Assembly (NCBI RefSeq): GCF_019925205.1
Contig: NC_083566.1
Location: 38,323,558 to 38,387,557, forward strand
Length of the DNA: 64,000 nucleotides
From: Metopolophium dirhodum
Taxonomy: Eukaryota > Arthropoda > Insecta > Hemiptera > Aphididae
Reading direction: 5' to 3'
The translations under genes were made by a program, and so were the position numbers. The notes below the pieces were generated by a model, which was not told the DNA's origin, searched no databases, and was given only the letters and a program-made list of their open reading frames with translations. This document shows, piece by piece, positions 36,546-51,500 of this stretch (position 1 is the first letter of the stretch; each line of letters starts with the position of its first letter).

Positions 36546-39500
36546 ATGTCTTCGACGAATAAACATGATTCTGATAAAGATGATGAAATTGAACAATGTA
36601 GTAAGTATTAATGATAAATTATGTAAACATTGTAGATTGTTTTTGAGCACACGCATGTTTATGTTTACCAAATAAAGTCTTGACAAATCATTGAACATAA
36701 TTTAAAGTTATTTGTTTATTAAGTAATTGAATAAATATTTATACAAACCAATTTTTTTTTTTTTTAATAAATACAACTCATCTATTGATAATATTTGTTT
36801 TTTTTTTTTTTGAGGCTATATAAAATAGGTAAGTTACATATTAAAATGTGTCAGCAATACGTGATAAATAAGGTTTACAATATTTAGAAATGTTGTGAAT
36901 AATCAATACCGGGTGATTCTTTTATCAAACAACACTCAATTTTTCAAAAAGTGCTAGTTTCAAGTTGCTTATAAAACAACGTTTATATTAAAAAATTATA
37001 TTTTTAAATATTTTTTATCCTTACATTTTTTTAAGTTTTTTACTTTTTTGAATGACAACATAAGGTTTTAATTTTATATTCCAAAGCAGAATATTTTTCT
37101 AAGTATTTTGATACATAAAAATCGAATTTGGGGTGAGTAGTTAATGAGTTATAAGTATTTAAAGTTTTTATGAGCGGAGTGGAGTGGTACGGGGTTACCC
37201 CGCAAAATGTTTGTCCACTATTCCGCTTGTCTAAACTTTAAATACTTATATTTTGAAGGTTATCTTGAGTTTTCCCTCATGAATTTATAAAAATAATAAA
37301 TAACAAAATATTAATTTTAACTCTAGTTTCATTTTTCATTTTTATAATTATAAAAGTATTCAAGATTTGTTTCAAGCTTTCCTTGACAAATGTATAATAA
37401 TAAACTTTTAATTTTGACTGAATTAGATTAGTTGACGGTTAATAGATTAATATAAAACTTTAAAACTTAACATAAAAATACAAATGCACTTACAAAATGT
37501 CTTATGACTTTAAAAGTTATGTTTATTGCGGTGATATTGTTGGCACTGACGTTGAATAGATATGTGTTGCATGCAAGTATTTTACTTTGCTATGTTTATT
37601 TTGAATTAATCTTATACGAGTTTGAATATGAAATTATCTTGAGCTAAGCCTCCACCCCTATTTATGTAAATATAATACACCTTAGTCTGACGACTTATTT
37701 GGCTCTTTTATTTATTTTGTACTATTATTGCTTAAATAGCAACAACAAACATCTCACAATTTTGGTCAAATTGTACCTATTTAATTTAAAGAAGACTATG
37801 AATTGGCATTAAAAATTATTTATTTTGATCACCAGTAAGTTGCAAAAACTGGAACAGTTAGTGTTGCCTCATTAGAGACTTGTAATTTTTTTAAACAAAT
37901 ATGAACTTTATGTTAATCTAAATAGAGGTTCAAGTTTCAACATATCATTAATATTATAAGACATTATTTTGATAATATTTATAATTACCTAATTTCTTAA
38001 TAGCATTCAATGTAAATATTATAGATTTTAACCAAAAATGTTATTGATTTTAATATAGTTAAACAATTTTAAATCAGTACTTTGTGGTAGATAGGTATTA
38101 AAATTTTCCTGAGCTTAAAAAAATGGAAGATGGTCAAATGTTTGCATAATTTTAAATTACAGTCATATACCTACTCATACGTAAAAATAATTTAACTTTA
38201 TTTATTAAAGAAACATCAAGATTGTCTTTTATAGCATTCTGTTCTATTTGTAACAAAGCGAAAATTGTAATTTAATTATTTTTGTTATTATAACTGAACT
38301 TAGTAATTAGTAGTTAGGGTAGGATTTTATTCTAAAGGTCAACTTACTCCAAATTTTGAACGAAGTGAAATTTCTAAAATCATACTATACTACTACATAT
38401 TTATAATGTGACAATTTTGCTAGCAGCCTCCAGTCTCTTCAAGAGTATCTTTTTTTATCTAAATTAATGTTTACATGCTGTGTCAGTTGAAAAATGCGCA
38501 TCAGCTTGTAGTATTAAAATACACATATTAGAATATTAAATTGTTTTTTGATTTTTGTTCATTATTAGCTACTTGCATGCTTTTACAATAAATCAAAAAA
38601 GTACCCATCTACAAATGCAATATATAGCAAAAGGAGCTTAAAAGACATAAGCTTTTATTTTGCATAATTTTTTTATAAATTTAAATTGTATTCAGTTGGG
38701 TTTCTAAAATAAATTGTTTTTATTTTTAATCAAAAACCAAGTCATTTTTATGTTATTTTAGTTTCCATAAATTATCTAAAAACAATTATTATTAAAAGGA
38801 CGCTACACCCGCATGTGTGGTCTCTTTCTTACAAATACAAAACATAGCAAAAACTGTTTTACTTGGGAAAAAACCCTGAAGACTACTATATCCATGTAAC
38901 TAAGAAATTAAATTTTCACCACATAAAAAAAAGAATTTTGGCTGTGAAATATCGTTTTAATTTTTTCGATATCGAAACTAAAAAAAAGTTATTCAAATTT
39001 GAAAAACACAAAAATAATGGGATTTGAAACAATAAGAACTTTTTTTGTATAAATGATATCAAAAAAATAAAAATGATATTTCACAGATAATGTTCTCAAC
39101 TATATTTTATATCGATTTGTAGACTTAACTCTTAAATGTCATTACAACCTGAGTGGTTCTATACTTCTATCTCGCGCAAAACAAATTTTACTATAATATG
39201 TTATACTCTACTCTACAAATATTATATACGAATATCGGAATATACCTACTGTACTATGTGATCGGGGGAGTCCTTCATCGAAAGTAAATGGGTATCTTAA
39301 TAAGGTGTAACCTTGCTAATTAAAGTGTGACAATTGACAAGTAGTCGCTCTATATTCCTTCCGGAAACGGTCAAAAAACTTGGTGTCCTAATGACATCTC
39401 ATTGGATAGTTGTGGTGGGGAAGGATTGGATGAGTAACCTACCCTTCGGGTAGATGTGTAACCGAACGTGAGTAAATGTGTAGCCTTGGACCATAGGTGG

Positions 39501-42500
39501 AAATCGGGTGGGGGGAGTTTGGCTTACGGGTGCTTGGTCTCCCCCAAAATCATTTATTTGAAATTAAGCCCCCTTAAAAATTAGAAAATAAGCAATATCG
39601 TACTTTAGTACAGATTACATAATTGAGTATGGATACGTTTTTATTATACCTATTAATTTATTATAATATGTGGAAACTATGTGATATTTATTTTATAAGA
39701 TAATATACCGCGATTACCGACCAATACCCAATGCCACAATATACAATATCAAATAATATTATATTTTAATTGTGTTTATATTATAATTATTGTACATTTG
39801 TGATTTTTACCTATTGTATCATTCTATCTATAAAATTGTATTGGGGAACCAGGTTAAGACGTAAAATGGGACAATCCCATTTAACTCACACATGTATTTG
39901 GGCGTGAAGTCCTCATCAAAAATACATCTGGAGAAGGGATGTCCTACTACACCGAAAACAGTCGAGAGGGAAATGTCCGTGATTAAAAAAAAAATGTTAA
40001 ATTAAAATAAATTTTTCAAAATGTTTGTTCCATTTTATTAAATGCATGGTTTTTATTTCGGTAATTATTAGTGCATAAACTTCCGGATTCCCAGCTCTAT
40101 ATGTATATTAGTTATTAAACAAATTAGTGAGTATAACAAAACAGTATTCTTCAAAATATTTTTTTGATAAACATTACATTAATAATAATCTTTAAATACA
40201 TTCGTAAATATTATCGAAAAGGTAATTTCAAATAAATACCGGTGTGGCGGTGTGTATAAATCATAGAGGACTGAGGACGTCTCACCCGCATGTGTTGTTT
40301 CATTGTCTCCTTCATACAATTAATAAAAAACAAACAAAATTTGCCTTTAGTAATTCCAATTTTGTGTTATAAATTACTAATCAGTAATACCATTGATTAA
40401 ATATACAATATATATTTAATCAATGATTATCCGTTATGCGGATAGGACGTCGTATAAATATTAAATAAATTAATATATTATACAACATATTACATAACAT
40501 ATTATCGTATAGGTACTTACGATACTACTTACAAATGTATTTTACTATAAAAATATTTTCTAAACAAATTACGTACCTATAGGCTATAAGACAAAAGTGA
40601 GTATATTAGCAACTACAAATAGTTAGTAGGTATTAATAATAGGTATGTATTATGTACTAGTGTAAATTCTGGTCTATAATGAAAACAACAAATAATATGT
40701 TTAAAAGTTAAGTACCTATCAAAAAGGTGTTACTATTTGGGTTACTTCCTCAAACCTTAACACGATATTTTTGTAATTATATTCTTGTAAATATCATATT
40801 TCCTTATTGTAATAGTTTTCTCTGTAAAGATTGTACATTTTTCTATTTGATAAAAAAAAAAAAGAAAAAAAATTTACCTACCACAAAGCATTGTTATTTG
40901 AGTGCTACTAAATACTATTACATTTTTTGATAGTAATTTTTGCGTAAATTATTCTATTATCTTAAATTTCCCGATTAATATTGTTTGTATCGATCAGAAT
41001 GACGTATATCCGTCCTAATTCTGTCCAAACCGGGTTACTCATTTAGTGCCTATATATTATGCCTTATAAGTACATCCTGTATCTGTATTAAATTAAAACG
41101 AATGACTAAGTATTTAGTATGGATAAGTAATAGGTAACCTTGATCATTGATACCGTAATCCGTAGTAGACGTGACGTAATAATCAAATAGGTAAGTACAA
41201 TACTATATAATCTATTGTTTTAACGATTCCATATTTCCAATTACGTAGGCGTCATACACGTATTCATCGAGTATGAAATATTGAAATTTTTTTTCTTGGA
41301 TTCTATTGAATGTAAAATGTGTTTATCGGTAGGTACAAGAATTGGATATAGTAGTCAATATAGTGCGCTAACTAAAATATCACGACAGACTCGATTGAGC
41401 TTTGAAAGTGGTATGAGACTACGTGTCTGAGGGACATTCGACGTGTATAGTACTATAGTCATTCCTCATTCGTCATTCATGTTCTGTACCATAATACTGT
41501 GTAGTATGTACAGCCGTAGTATCGTACCCCACTCACTTAGGTTAGACGCTCTATTTTTAGATTCTTTATCTCTGTAGTCTGTGTACTTGTATCAATGGTT
41601 CACAAATAAGTAACTACCCATAGTAGTAAAGTGTAAAATATTAACTATGTCATCGCGAGTGTACTTAAACTGTTCTATATTACTGTAGTTTTTTTCTATG
41701 TGAAAACATCTTATTTTTTAAATAAATGTGATATTAATTTTTATTGTTTGCTATAAGGAGTTGTCCCGGACGAAAAGTACAAAAAATGGAATAGTAACAT
41801 TGGTAGTGGTAATAAATTTGCAAGACGAGCTCGTTCATTTAAAGAAGATTTGTTGGATATTATATCATCTGCAATGCGATCGCCTAGCCATAGTACCATC
41901 GGTTCCAGGAGTGGTTCTCCAAAAAATGGTTTACCAAAGCAAAGACATGCTTCATCAGGAAGTAGTCCTAAGCGGTCTCTTAATGACATCGACTTTCATG
42001 TTAGACAAGTAAGTTTTAATCATACCATTTATTTTTATTGAAAGTATCTTAAGGGGATTTCACTCGGTGATTTTCTGTCTTTGTCTAACACACTCGCAAC
42101 ATAGTATTTTAGACGTGTTCTTTGCTAAACATACCAATTGATTTAATGAAGCAATAAGAATTCTGAAAACCGATTTGAATTTGTTGTCAAGTCTACTTGA
42201 AATCATCTTTCCCACATTTTTGGTATTATCCCCCAAATTCCAGAAAACGTCATATTAAAAAAGAGTATTAAAACATGTTTGTATTTCAATTTTTGGAGAA
42301 GCTAAAATCAAAAAATCAAAATTGTGGGAAAGTTGATTGCAAGAAGACTTGATGACAAATTCAAATATGTTTTTAGAATCCTTATTTCTTCATTAGATCA
42401 ATTGGTATGTTTGGCAAAGAATCCTATGTCGCGCGTGTGTTAGACAAAAACAGAGAATCAGGGTATGGAATCCCCTTAAGCAGTGTTATATTTATATTTA

Positions 42501-45500
42501 AATTACCAACCTAATACATTATATATATAAAAAAAATTTTTTTTTAGGTTCAGATAGCCTTAAGACATTTCCTTGATGTAGTAACAAAAAATAAACTAGA
42601 AATGTTACCGGGAAATGGTACAGTAGTTTTAGAAACAGTAACAACAATCTGTGGGGTATTTAAATCATACGATATCAATGAACAAAGTTCACTAGTTGTA
42701 TCTGCTTTAAATCAAGTGTACCAAAGTGTAGCACAATTGATTAAGTTATGTGATGATGTTCTCATATTTGGAGAAAAAGCAATCAATACAGATAATGTAT
42801 CAGATATACTGCGTTTGGTAGAGCTAGCTATTCAGGTATTAAAATAATATAGTGGCATAGTTATTATTCTGTTTTCTATATAATATACAGCTGTATATTT
42901 TATATTAACTATGTTAAACTGACATTTTTGGTGAATTATAGAACTTGGTATCATTAACTAATGACAAACTTAACCACGGTGTACTTAAAACTGTATACAA
43001 AGACGAGGATTCATTGAAACTTCCTGATGAACTAAAACAAAGAGTTTCTTTACCAGATATACCATTAACACCGAGGGAAAGAGAAATATTAGAACAAACG
43101 AGTAATCATTCTTTTGATACGGTTGACTGTAACCCTCCTTCAAAGCCACCTTTACCTGATCGGTAAGATTAATGTTTGTGATTAGTGATGGGCAAAAGTG
43201 ACTAATTACTACCGACTTAGTCGGTAGTACCATATGACTAATTTAGTTACTCGAACATTTTTATTATTCGACTCATTTTTATTATTCGACTAATTATTAT
43301 TATTCAATTTTTATTATTTAACTTATTATCGTTATTCAATTCGACTTTTTTTTATTATTCAACTGATTTTTATTGGACTGATTGCAAACTAGCATGAATT
43401 ACTTTAATTCAACAATATAACAAAAATAATAATAATATAACAAGAAACATAAACATTACTAGGAAAAATAAATACAAATTTACAACTGTTTTAAATTTTT
43501 GTTTAAAAATATTAACATATCTAAATTTTTTGGATGTGTTCTATTTCTTTTTGCTGACATGATTTCACCTGCTTTTGAAAAAATTCTCTCTGAAGGTACT
43601 GAGGTAGCAGGGATGGTAAACCCATAGGTAAACCTTTGTAGTGTGTGCGTCGTGCGTGTCATTATCGGTATTTTTGTTTTGACTAGTTTTAAATAGAATT
43701 ACGACTACAATTTAAATTTCTTAGAATTTACTATCGATTTATCAGTTATTTTAGTCGAATAATTAGTTGACTAATTTCATTTATTCATATTAGTTGGTTG
43801 AAAAAAGTAGTCGAATAATTAGTCGACTAATTTCATTTATTCATATTAGTTGGTTGGAAAAAAATAGTCGACTAATTATTCGATTAATATCTATGATTTG
43901 TATATAGCTGGTCGTGCAAATTATTAGTCGAATAATAGTCGATAGTACGTGATGAAAACCGACTAATAGTCGGTAGTATCAAATAGTCGTTTCTGCCCAT
44001 CACTATTTGTGATGTATAGTAGAAATATTGTCTAATGATAAACATTAATTTTTCTTAAATAGATCATGGTTAAAAAAGACTGACCAAAATAATTCTCCTC
44101 CTCCTTTGCCACCAAAGCGTCGTACTGGACATAATAACACCAAGCATACCCTATGCAACTTATCTTTAGAGCCGTTAAGCCTTTCTGATAGATCTTCATC
44201 AATAGGTTCGCTGGATTCAATTTTAAATGATGATGAAGTTAATATTGTCATGTGCAATGATGATAGTTCTTTTTTAACTAGTAAGCTATTAATATGTCAA
44301 TATTCATTTATCAAATATTAATATTTAATACTAATTATATGAATTATTAGATGATGCCAACCATGTATGTGGCTATTGTAACTGTTCTTCCAGTTCTGCT
44401 TCAGTGGACCAAGGTAATGAAAAACGAATATCTCCATTTTCCGAGTATCCGCCTCAACATAGTAAGTTAACATTATAACATCTATAACATTTTATAGCTA
44501 CCGCTTAAATCAACTCTATACCTATTTTAAAGAATTTAATTTAAATTTAAAACCATTAGTAAAATAATATAGGCAAAAAGTTAAGTTATTTATTGTGAAG
44601 CAATATTGTATATTAAGCAATTTTGTGATGTTTGTATATAATGTATACATCATCTATTAGTACCCATGGCTAAATGTTTTCGTTCACACTTTCACACACA
44701 TTTTATATATACCTGTTCATTGTTACAGCTACGATATACACCACTTCTCACATAATGTATTTCTACTTTTATTTCTTATTTATTGAAATAACATTAAGAT
44801 TTCTGAATGCAGGTTTGAATGTCACAAAGCTAATTAAAATTAGTATATATTAAATATCAATTTTGTCATTTGCAATTTTTTTAGACCAAAAATTGGAAAT
44901 TGTATCATTAAAAGAAGGATTGATTTCTTTTCTGCCATGTATTTTAATTATAGACAAATACCTAATTGGAATTATGTTTATTAGCAATGGTAGAAAAGAA
45001 AACTGCATTTATTCATCAGGCATCTAATCAAGTTTGGACACATTCTAAATCCACAACTATACATCAAATCACTAATAGAACCGTAGTATCAAACGCAATT
45101 AATTGTTCAATATCAAATGATGAAGTAATTTATTTTACATTAAACTTTATATATAATGAGTTTATTGTGTATTTCAATACCTAATTGAAAGTTTTAATTT
45201 TACTAGATTCCACCTCCGGTTCCAGAAAAAAAACGTATAGTTAGACAAAGGCTGAGGTCTACTTATGACAATTTATCTATGGATGAAATGTCCACACAAT
45301 ATAACTTCCATAGAAATAACAGTCATTGTAGTATTCAAGCATTAACTCATACTGCATCACTTGATAATCCTGCAGTTGATCCTTCAAATCCACCACCTTT
45401 GCCATTGAAAAAGAAACATAGTAAGTTATATTAAAATAAGAATATATTACTCTAAACTTCAGAATAAATATAAAATATGTCCATATCTTAATACAAGTAT

Positions 45501-48500
45501 TAAAATAATACCGAAAACCTAAATATTTTACTTATAAAAAGTTTTGCCGTTTTTGAAACCAGATAATTTAAAAGGCTTAACATTTTCTACAACATTAGAG
45601 GTATGCATGTTATGGAATACGTTTATATTAGAGGTGTATAATTATTAAAATAATAAATTATCTATAATTATTATTTAAAATTAATACTTAATAATTACTA
45701 AATATTTGTTAAAAATTAACAAAAAAAAAATTACATTTTTTATTTTGATTCTATAAAAAATATTGATAAAAATATTTAGTTATTAATATTAGGGTTTGGG
45801 ACTTGTTGCACTAAAAATTATCGAAATATGCAGTCAAAATATGATTACACATATGCAGCTAAATTTTTGTCATATTTTTAAAAATTCATAAAACATAATA
45901 TAACATATTACAATTTAGGAAGTAAAAATTCAAAAATAAGTAGGTACATAAACATAATACAACATATAACATATTACTCGGGTTTTACTTATTATAATAT
46001 ACAGTTTACTCCCGATTATCCGTGGAATAGGGTGGCAGGACATCCACGGATAAACGAATTCCGCGGATAATCTGCAAAATTAAATTTTATAATAAAAACT
46101 AAATTGGAAATTGAAATTGAAAATTATTATTACATATGTATTATTAAAAAAGATACACATGTATGTACAATGAATGTATAATGAAAAATTAATAAAAATT
46201 ATAAATTATTTATGTGCAAAAAAAATCAGTGTACATTCGAGGGTCTAGTATTAAAGGAACATAACATAATGTGTATTAATAAAAGTACATACACGTGTAT
46301 TAATATTAAATAAGCGTATTTTACGTTGTTATCGAGTTATCGGCTATGACAAATTCACAACCCAATTAAACCTATAATGATTTATAATGGAAAGATACAA
46401 TACGTATATATATTTTTGTGTACATATAGGTATGTAGACGATTCCGTAGAAGACAGCGGATAATCGAGAGTAAACTGTATATTGATTTATTGATTATTAT
46501 AAACACTATAATTGCATGTTGTAGGTATTTTTAAATTATCATTAAATAAAACAACTAGATTTAAAAAAATACTAGTATATGTATTGGGTTAAGAAATAAC
46601 AAATAACATGATATAGCTTATAGCTCAGTTGGTATACGTATCAGCTATTATTAATGTAATTTATTGTAATTGTTTTGGCTGAATAAATAAAAATAAAAAT
46701 AATAAATATGCGAATAGCGTAATTAACGGACACGGATCTACTGATTTTCAATCTAGGATCCAGATGTCTATTAGTTTTACCACAGTTTTGACACAAAGAC
46801 TCATAAAACCTTACATACCATATGCGCAAGTAGGAGGGAGATTTGGTGGCTAAACCTCCACCAACAATTTTAACAGCCCTCACAAACATTCTGTCATTTT
46901 TTTTAAGCTTATTGAATATTCTAATAGTAGGGCTTCGGGGATAATCCCTAAGGGATCAGCCTCCCCAAATCTCAAACACTTTTTGCACCTATGCTACCTA
47001 CCCAAACATAATTTATTTTATGAAATATTTTTCAATTCTATCTCCTATTATGATTTTTCCCGACAATTTTACATATATAAAAATTTTATAAAGTACAAAA
47101 TATGCTAACAATTATTCAAATTTAATATCCATTTTTCGTAAAATATGTCAAAATATGCAATTTCAAACTTTGTATTCAATTTTGGCATTTCATGAAACAA
47201 ATTTATAACTAGAGCCCGGAACTTAATGACCTAAAAATCTTTAAAAAATGCACACAAAAAAATAATGTTAAAATTGCTTTTAAACATAAAAAATTACCAC
47301 AAAAATACCAAAAATTACTTTATAATGAGTTAAAATTTTTAAAAATGTACGTTTTATATAATTCATGTATCATAAATCATAATATTATTATAAGTATTAG
47401 CTCTTTAAAAATGTTTACTCTTGAAGGAGCCTTCAAAAATATTTTTGGCAGTTTGAAATAAGTTGATCGACTTTTGGGAATTTTTTCTGATAAACAGGGC
47501 CTAAAATAGTATAGATATGCCTACAGTTTATTAAATAACTGTTGATTGCGACAACAAACGATAAAGTTAATGTACGTCGATAATCAACAAGCTAATGGAA
47601 CCTGAATGTGTTACAATAAAACAAAACTTTCAACAAGAAAAATTCAAATATTTGTAAAACTAAATACAAAAATGAATTAAATGCACCAAAAATGCTAAAC
47701 AATTACTGTAAAGGAATAATTTCCCCAAAAATGCAAAAAATGCAAAAAATGCAAAATAAAAATTGTACCATTAAATTCTATAATCCATGAATTAAATTTC
47801 TGTAAATAAGAGCCTCAAATGTAAGCATTAGAAAAAAAGATGCAAATGCATCAAGTTCTGGACCCTATTTATTATTATGTATATTTGACTTCAAACAATC
47901 ATGAATTAATAAATTCTTCCTTATAATAATACAATAAATAACATGCTAATTGAATGATACAACTCATAATTTTCTTTTTAATATAATTATTATTTATAAT
48001 AAACAAATTTATAGTTATTAATTTCTTTTTCTTTAGTGTTTCATTCAGTGGCCTATTCTGGTAAGATGTTGAAAAATATAGGTTTTTTGTGCATGTTAGT
48101 TACCATTTAGTTAGAAAAAAACTGTATCAAATTTAATTTGAAAATAGTTTAGAGTGAATATAGAATTTTGTTCTTTATTTAAATATTATAAATTATAATA
48201 TACTTAAAACATTAAATTATTGTAGTAATGGCATACATGGAAATGTTTGGAAATTGTACACATGGAAATACTACGGAATTTCTACGTCATTCTGTTCATA
48301 CATACACAATGCTTCATCAAAGTAATTGGCATTCACCTCAAAAGTATCAGAGTGAAATCCAAAGTTATAGTGTTGAAAATTCTTGTCAACAGTATTACTT
48401 TACCAAGTATGTAACATACTTATAAATCTTAAATTCAAAAAGTTATTTGAATTTAAAAAAAATTTTCATCATTTCAGTGACTCTGATCCACCAGCATTAC

Positions 48501-51500
48501 CACCTAAACGTGGTAAAATAATGACATCTCCTTATAGAGAACTAACACCACCGAATTCTCCAAATAAAGTATACATAACTGAAGTTATATCGACTCCAAT
48601 TCAAACTCAGTGTTTAGAAATTCAGTAAGAGTACTAAAAATATTTATTTGTTTCTATTTTTTTTATTACAAACAACAATATATTGAATGTTAAACTAAAT
48701 CAAGCATTACTTGAGTAAACTTCCTAAGTAGTGTTATGAACATTTTATAGTTTATATGGTTATTTGTTTTATTGACCATTATAAACAGATTTTATGGACA
48801 TGAGTACAACGAACACTAATTATTAAGTGAATAATTTTTAGTTATATTTTTGATTTATGCAATTATTTTATTTTTACCAGTGTTTGAAGTTTTTAGCCCA
48901 TTGCTAAGTAAAACATAACTTATGCTTTCCAGGGATATTACACCAAGTACTACTGAACAACCTCTACAAACTGATATTAGCGAAGTTAACATTATGGAAG
49001 AATTAAATGTTTCTCAATGGCTAGTATTTAAAAAACCAGAAGAAGACGGACCACTTGTTCGAGGTGGACACGCTGATGCTCTTGTAGTTCATGCAACAAA
49101 CGCAGTTAAAAATGGTACACTTATAAAATTGAAATTGCAAATTAAAATTTTGAAAAGTTATAGCTCAATTGAAAACCCATAAAATTTCATATTCCGAAGC
49201 AGAATATTTGTAATATTTGGAATTCTTCAATAAATCAAAATTAAATTTAGAATGAGTTATTCAATTAGTTAGATTAGATAGGTTTTTTCTACCGATGGAA
49301 AATTAATATTTTACAACCATTGTAGAAAACATACAATCAATCATATGTTAAACATTTTCACTAAGAAAATTAATTATTTTTTTTTATTAAGTAGGTAGTA
49401 GTTAAATTTATTATAAATGAATAATTATTAAACATACAATAACATTTTTCGATTATCTAATTTAAAAAAAATTACAGGATGTATTTACTTCAAATTTATG
49501 ATACTTTAAAAAAAAATTCCTTTCTGTGGTTATATGTATTTAAAGTTGAGATTATTGGCATAGTGACATAATATAGGGTACCCTTCAGATGCTAGTCCAC
49601 TACACCACTTATCTAAACTTTAAATATACATATAACCAAAATGGGAAGGAATTTTTTTAAAAGTATCATAAATTTCATAAATTTGAAGTAAATACATCCT
49701 ATAATTATTTTTAAATTAGATAATCGAAAAATGTTATTTGTATGTTTAATAATTATTCATTTAAAATAAATTAAACTGAATTCAGTACCTACTTAATAAA
49801 ATAAAAAACAATTAATTATTTTAGTGAAAATGTTAAACATATGATTGATTGTATGTTTTCTACAATGGTTGTAAAATATTAATTTTCCATCGGTAGAAAA
49901 GACCTCAGTTTTTTTGTTTTTCCGAGGAAAACCATTCACTCATTCAAAAATTGTAAGACAAGAAAATACTTATTTATAGCTTATGACGAAAGTATGCACT
50001 AAAAGACATTGCGAAACGGAAATTTATCAATGACTGACTAGTTATCATTTGCTATTAGAAATATGAACATGAAAGTTCACTTCCTTAAATCGATATTAGC
50101 CTACTGAAAAACTAAATTGTGAAAAAATAATTTCCATTTATTATTGGAATTGTTCACTAGACAAAATAATGGTTGACACCTTTATTAGATTTTGAATAAA
50201 GGTGTAAAATTTATTTTCATTTCAATATGCAATAATTATAAAATGTTTTAATTAGCTGAAACTATTACAGTTTGTAAAGATAACTCAAAAATCCTATAAA
50301 AAATTGCATAAAAATCTGTGTTTTACATATAATTTACTATTTATTCGTTAAAAATTTGATTTTATATACCTACTCCAAAAAATATTCTGCTCTGGAATAT
50401 GAAATTAAAAATTTTCTTTTTCAAAAAAGTAAATTTAAAAATTATTAAGACAAAACAGTGTAATAAATGTTGTTTTGCAATGATATCAAATTATGCAAAA
50501 ATAATATTTTCCAAAGAATAAAAACTTTTTGAAATTAAATGATGAGTGAAGACACTTTAAGTGTATAACCTTGTAATTATTTACTATTTATTTTTAATAT
50601 TTTTATCATTACTTTAGATTTTATGTATCAAGAAGCGTTTTTAACAACATATAGGACATTTATATCACCTTTAGAGTTAATTCAAAAATTATGCATGCGA
50701 CACCAAAGGTTTCAAAACTCTGGTGATTTGAATAGGCAAAGAGCTGGTCGAGAATCATTTTCTTTGTTGGTCAGAGTAGTTAGTGATTTAACGTAAGTAA
50801 ATACAAAGTTTATAATTATGAGAACAATTATTTAAAAAGTTCAATTGATTATAGTTTAACAGACTTAGACAATGAAGTGCTGCAAATTCTTATGGAATTT
50901 GTGTATCAGCTATTATGTGCTGGGGATTTAACTATGGCAAAAGCACTTAGAGTGAAACTTTTGGAAAGGTATCAGGCAAAATTGGTGCATAATACTTCAA
51001 TAAATGCCCTGTTACCATCTCAAAATATATACACTCGTCAAGCCACTTTGTTAGACTATAAGACAGAACTTATTGCCGAACAAATGACAATGTTGGATTC
51101 AGAACTGTTTATGAAAATTGAGATACCAGAAGTTTTAATTTGGGTTAAGGAACAAAATGAAGAGCGTAGTCCAAATCTCACAGAATTTACAGAACATTTT
51201 AACAAAATGTCCTACTGGTATGTGTTTTTAAGGAAAACACGAATTATGTATAATTATTAATGTATAATATAACAATTATTATGTTTTGTTGTACAGGGTG
51301 ATTCACCAAGCATATTTATCCCTATTTTTTCCTTAAGTAATTGATATATACAAATTCGGTAGCGGTGTCGTATGCTATCTACGCACTGAATGTTATCTAC
51401 ACATTGCTATTTACGTATAAATTATGTCGTATGCTATCTACGCACAATTAAAGTTGAAAAGTATTTTTCATATCAATAAAAAATGTTTCGAACGTATTTG

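Noticed and set aside
41741..41989. Minus-strand open frame opposite C3G exon 2
   Set aside because: It is a shadow of the real exon, which is supported by splice sites and phase.
46614..46650. tRNA A-box-like string tagctcagttgg
   Set aside because: It matches the A box, but no B box or cloverleaf can be drawn within the next 80 bases, so it is not a tRNA gene; at most a tRNA-derived fragment or chance.
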